Shown: positions 63,144 through 64,000 of the stretch, one piece after another
Layout of the letters: every line of letters begins with the position of its first letter
Numbering within the stretch: the stretch's first letter is position 1
NCBI RefSeq assembly: GCF_006715785.1
Contig: NZ_VFNX01000001.1
Span: 2,184,501 to 2,248,500 of the forward strand
Source of the DNA: Streptomyces puniciscabiei
GTDB lineage: Bacteria > Actinomycetota > Actinomycetes > Streptomycetales > Streptomycetaceae
Reading direction: 5' to 3'
DNA length: 64,000 nucleotides
Made by a program: the position numbers and the translations under genes
The notes under the pieces: generated by a model
The model's database searches: none
Seen by the model: the letters and a program-made list of their open reading frames with translations, nothing else
What the model was told of the DNA's origin: nothing

Positions 63144-64000
63144 TGAACGACCGTCACCCGTCGGGGACCATGACCACCCCGGCTCCGGCTTCCGACGCCT
63201 CCACCGCGCACTACGCGCCGTACGGCACGTATGAAGCCCCCTACGGCGACCTCACCACGTACGGCGGCTACGGCACCACCGGTTTTCCGGACGGCACCGG
63301 CACCTTCTCCACGGACCCACTCTTCGGCAGCATGCCCGGCGAGCAGGGCACCGGCTCGTACGACAGCAACCAGTGGCAGACCGGCCAGACCCTGAACTAC
63401 GACCCCTACGCCGCCCAGCACCACGCCGCCTACGACTCCGGCGTCCATGACTCCACCGCCTGGACGATCCCGGCCCAGGCGAGGGGCAACGACATCAGCG
63501 GGCAGTGGGACACGAGCGCATGGTCGCCGCCCGAGCAGTCCGGCATCGCCGACCCCACCCAGCAGTGGTCGTGGGGCACCCAGACCTTCGAGTCGGGCAC
63601 GTTCGACGCCACCCAGTGGAATTCCGGCGGCCAGGCCGTGCCGGCAGAGGCCGGGCACGCTGCTGAACCGTTCGGCCAGCAGCCGACCGGCGCCTTCGAC
63701 CGGGTCGGCGACCCGCAGGCGACCGCGGCCTACCCGCAGGTGCCGTACGACCAGACCCCCTACGAGGACGAGGCGCCGTACGAGGGCACCGCGTTCGGTG
63801 AACAGCACACCGAGGACGAGGAGTCGGGCGCCCCGGTCGAGGCGCCCGCCGGGCCCGGTCTGCTGGACGACCAGGAGGAGAGAGCGCCGGCGACCCGGGC
63901 CGGCGCGCGCAGCGCCGCGCGCTCCCGCCGTCGTACGACCGCCAAGCGCTCCGCGCTGCTCACCGTCGCCGTGCCCTCGGCCTGTGTGATGGGCGTCGCC
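63144..64000 (+). CDS. Large low-complexity cytoplasmic head of a membrane protein (3' end missing)
   Basis: At least 285 residues. From GTG 63144 the product begins MNDRHPSGTMTTPAPASDAS, is rich in Tyr, Gly, Gln, Thr and Asp (YGTYEAPYGDLTTYGGYG; DPTQQWSWGTQTF), turns acidic, then basic (ARSAARSRRRTTAKRS), and enters a hydrophobic segment (ALLTVAVPSACVMGVA) where the window ends. Large heads of this kind precede the TM helix in Streptomyces M23-type peptidases; I recall such a gene near icmB, but the catalytic part is outside. The upstream 220 bases (62923-63143) hold no gene I recognise. Confidence 0.72.

Overview
The window is a high-GC actinobacterial chromosome segment, almost certainly from a Streptomyces. 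The base composition, GTG/TTG starts with GGAGG-like ribosome binding sites, very rare TTA codons, Streptomyces-specific families (DUF2637, DUF2690, DUF3017, DUF6350/PerM) and dispersed GC-rich hairpin repeats all fit. From memory the gene order resembles the S. coelicolor core around sucCD, purNH, folD, mdh, glyA and trpS. I saw no tRNA, rRNA, CRISPR array, transposase or prophage. Both ends cut genes: a TetR regulator on the left and a membrane-anchored, low-complexity protein (perhaps a cell-wall peptidase) on the right.

Left part (1-18.1 kb): a solute-binding protein, a metallophosphoesterase, a penicillin-binding D-Ala-D-Ala carboxypeptidase, a YihY membrane protein, a DprE2-like reductase, a 2'-5' RNA ligase, trpS, and glyA behind a ZTP (pfl) riboswitch. 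Then come ornithine aminotransferase, a lipoprotein plus glutathionylspermidine-synthase-like pair, an EamA-like permease, a MocR regulator, and two AhpD-like genes in tandem. The second AhpD-like gene is frameshifted and carries a small hairpin insertion.

Middle part (18.1-32.5 kb): a five-gene minus-strand operon makes and imports glycine betaine (aldehyde dehydrogenase, GMC choline dehydrogenase, ABC ATPase, a double permease, a binding lipoprotein). Next are an AT-rich regulatory block with a small ORF and a DUF2637 membrane gene (with a TTA codon), a DinB protein, an uninterrupted WYL-MarR-GNAT reading frame, a LysR regulator, an MFS exporter, and mdh with a large palindrome in its leader.

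Right part (33-64 kb): an HTH-TM-DUF2690 protein, folD-DUF3017, an FHA protein coupled to a Ser/Thr kinase with an extracellular transglycosylase-like domain, a secreted I36-type inhibitor, purN-purH, a PerM-like membrane protein with a repetitive tail, an XRE/sigma-like/TM hybrid, sucC-sucD, and two secreted low-complexity proteins. A divergent cluster follows: MoxR AAA+, DUF5682 and VWA on one side, SWIM zinc finger and DUF5691 on the other. An orphan B12-binding mutase subunit, a lipase-like hydrolase with a TTA codon, and the truncated last gene complete the window.

The best candidates for under-described biology are the MoxR/DUF5682/VWA/SWIM/DUF5691 cluster, the FHA-kinase-transglycosylase unit, and the XRE-sigma-TM hybrid. 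All function calls are sequence-reading inferences; no database search was run.
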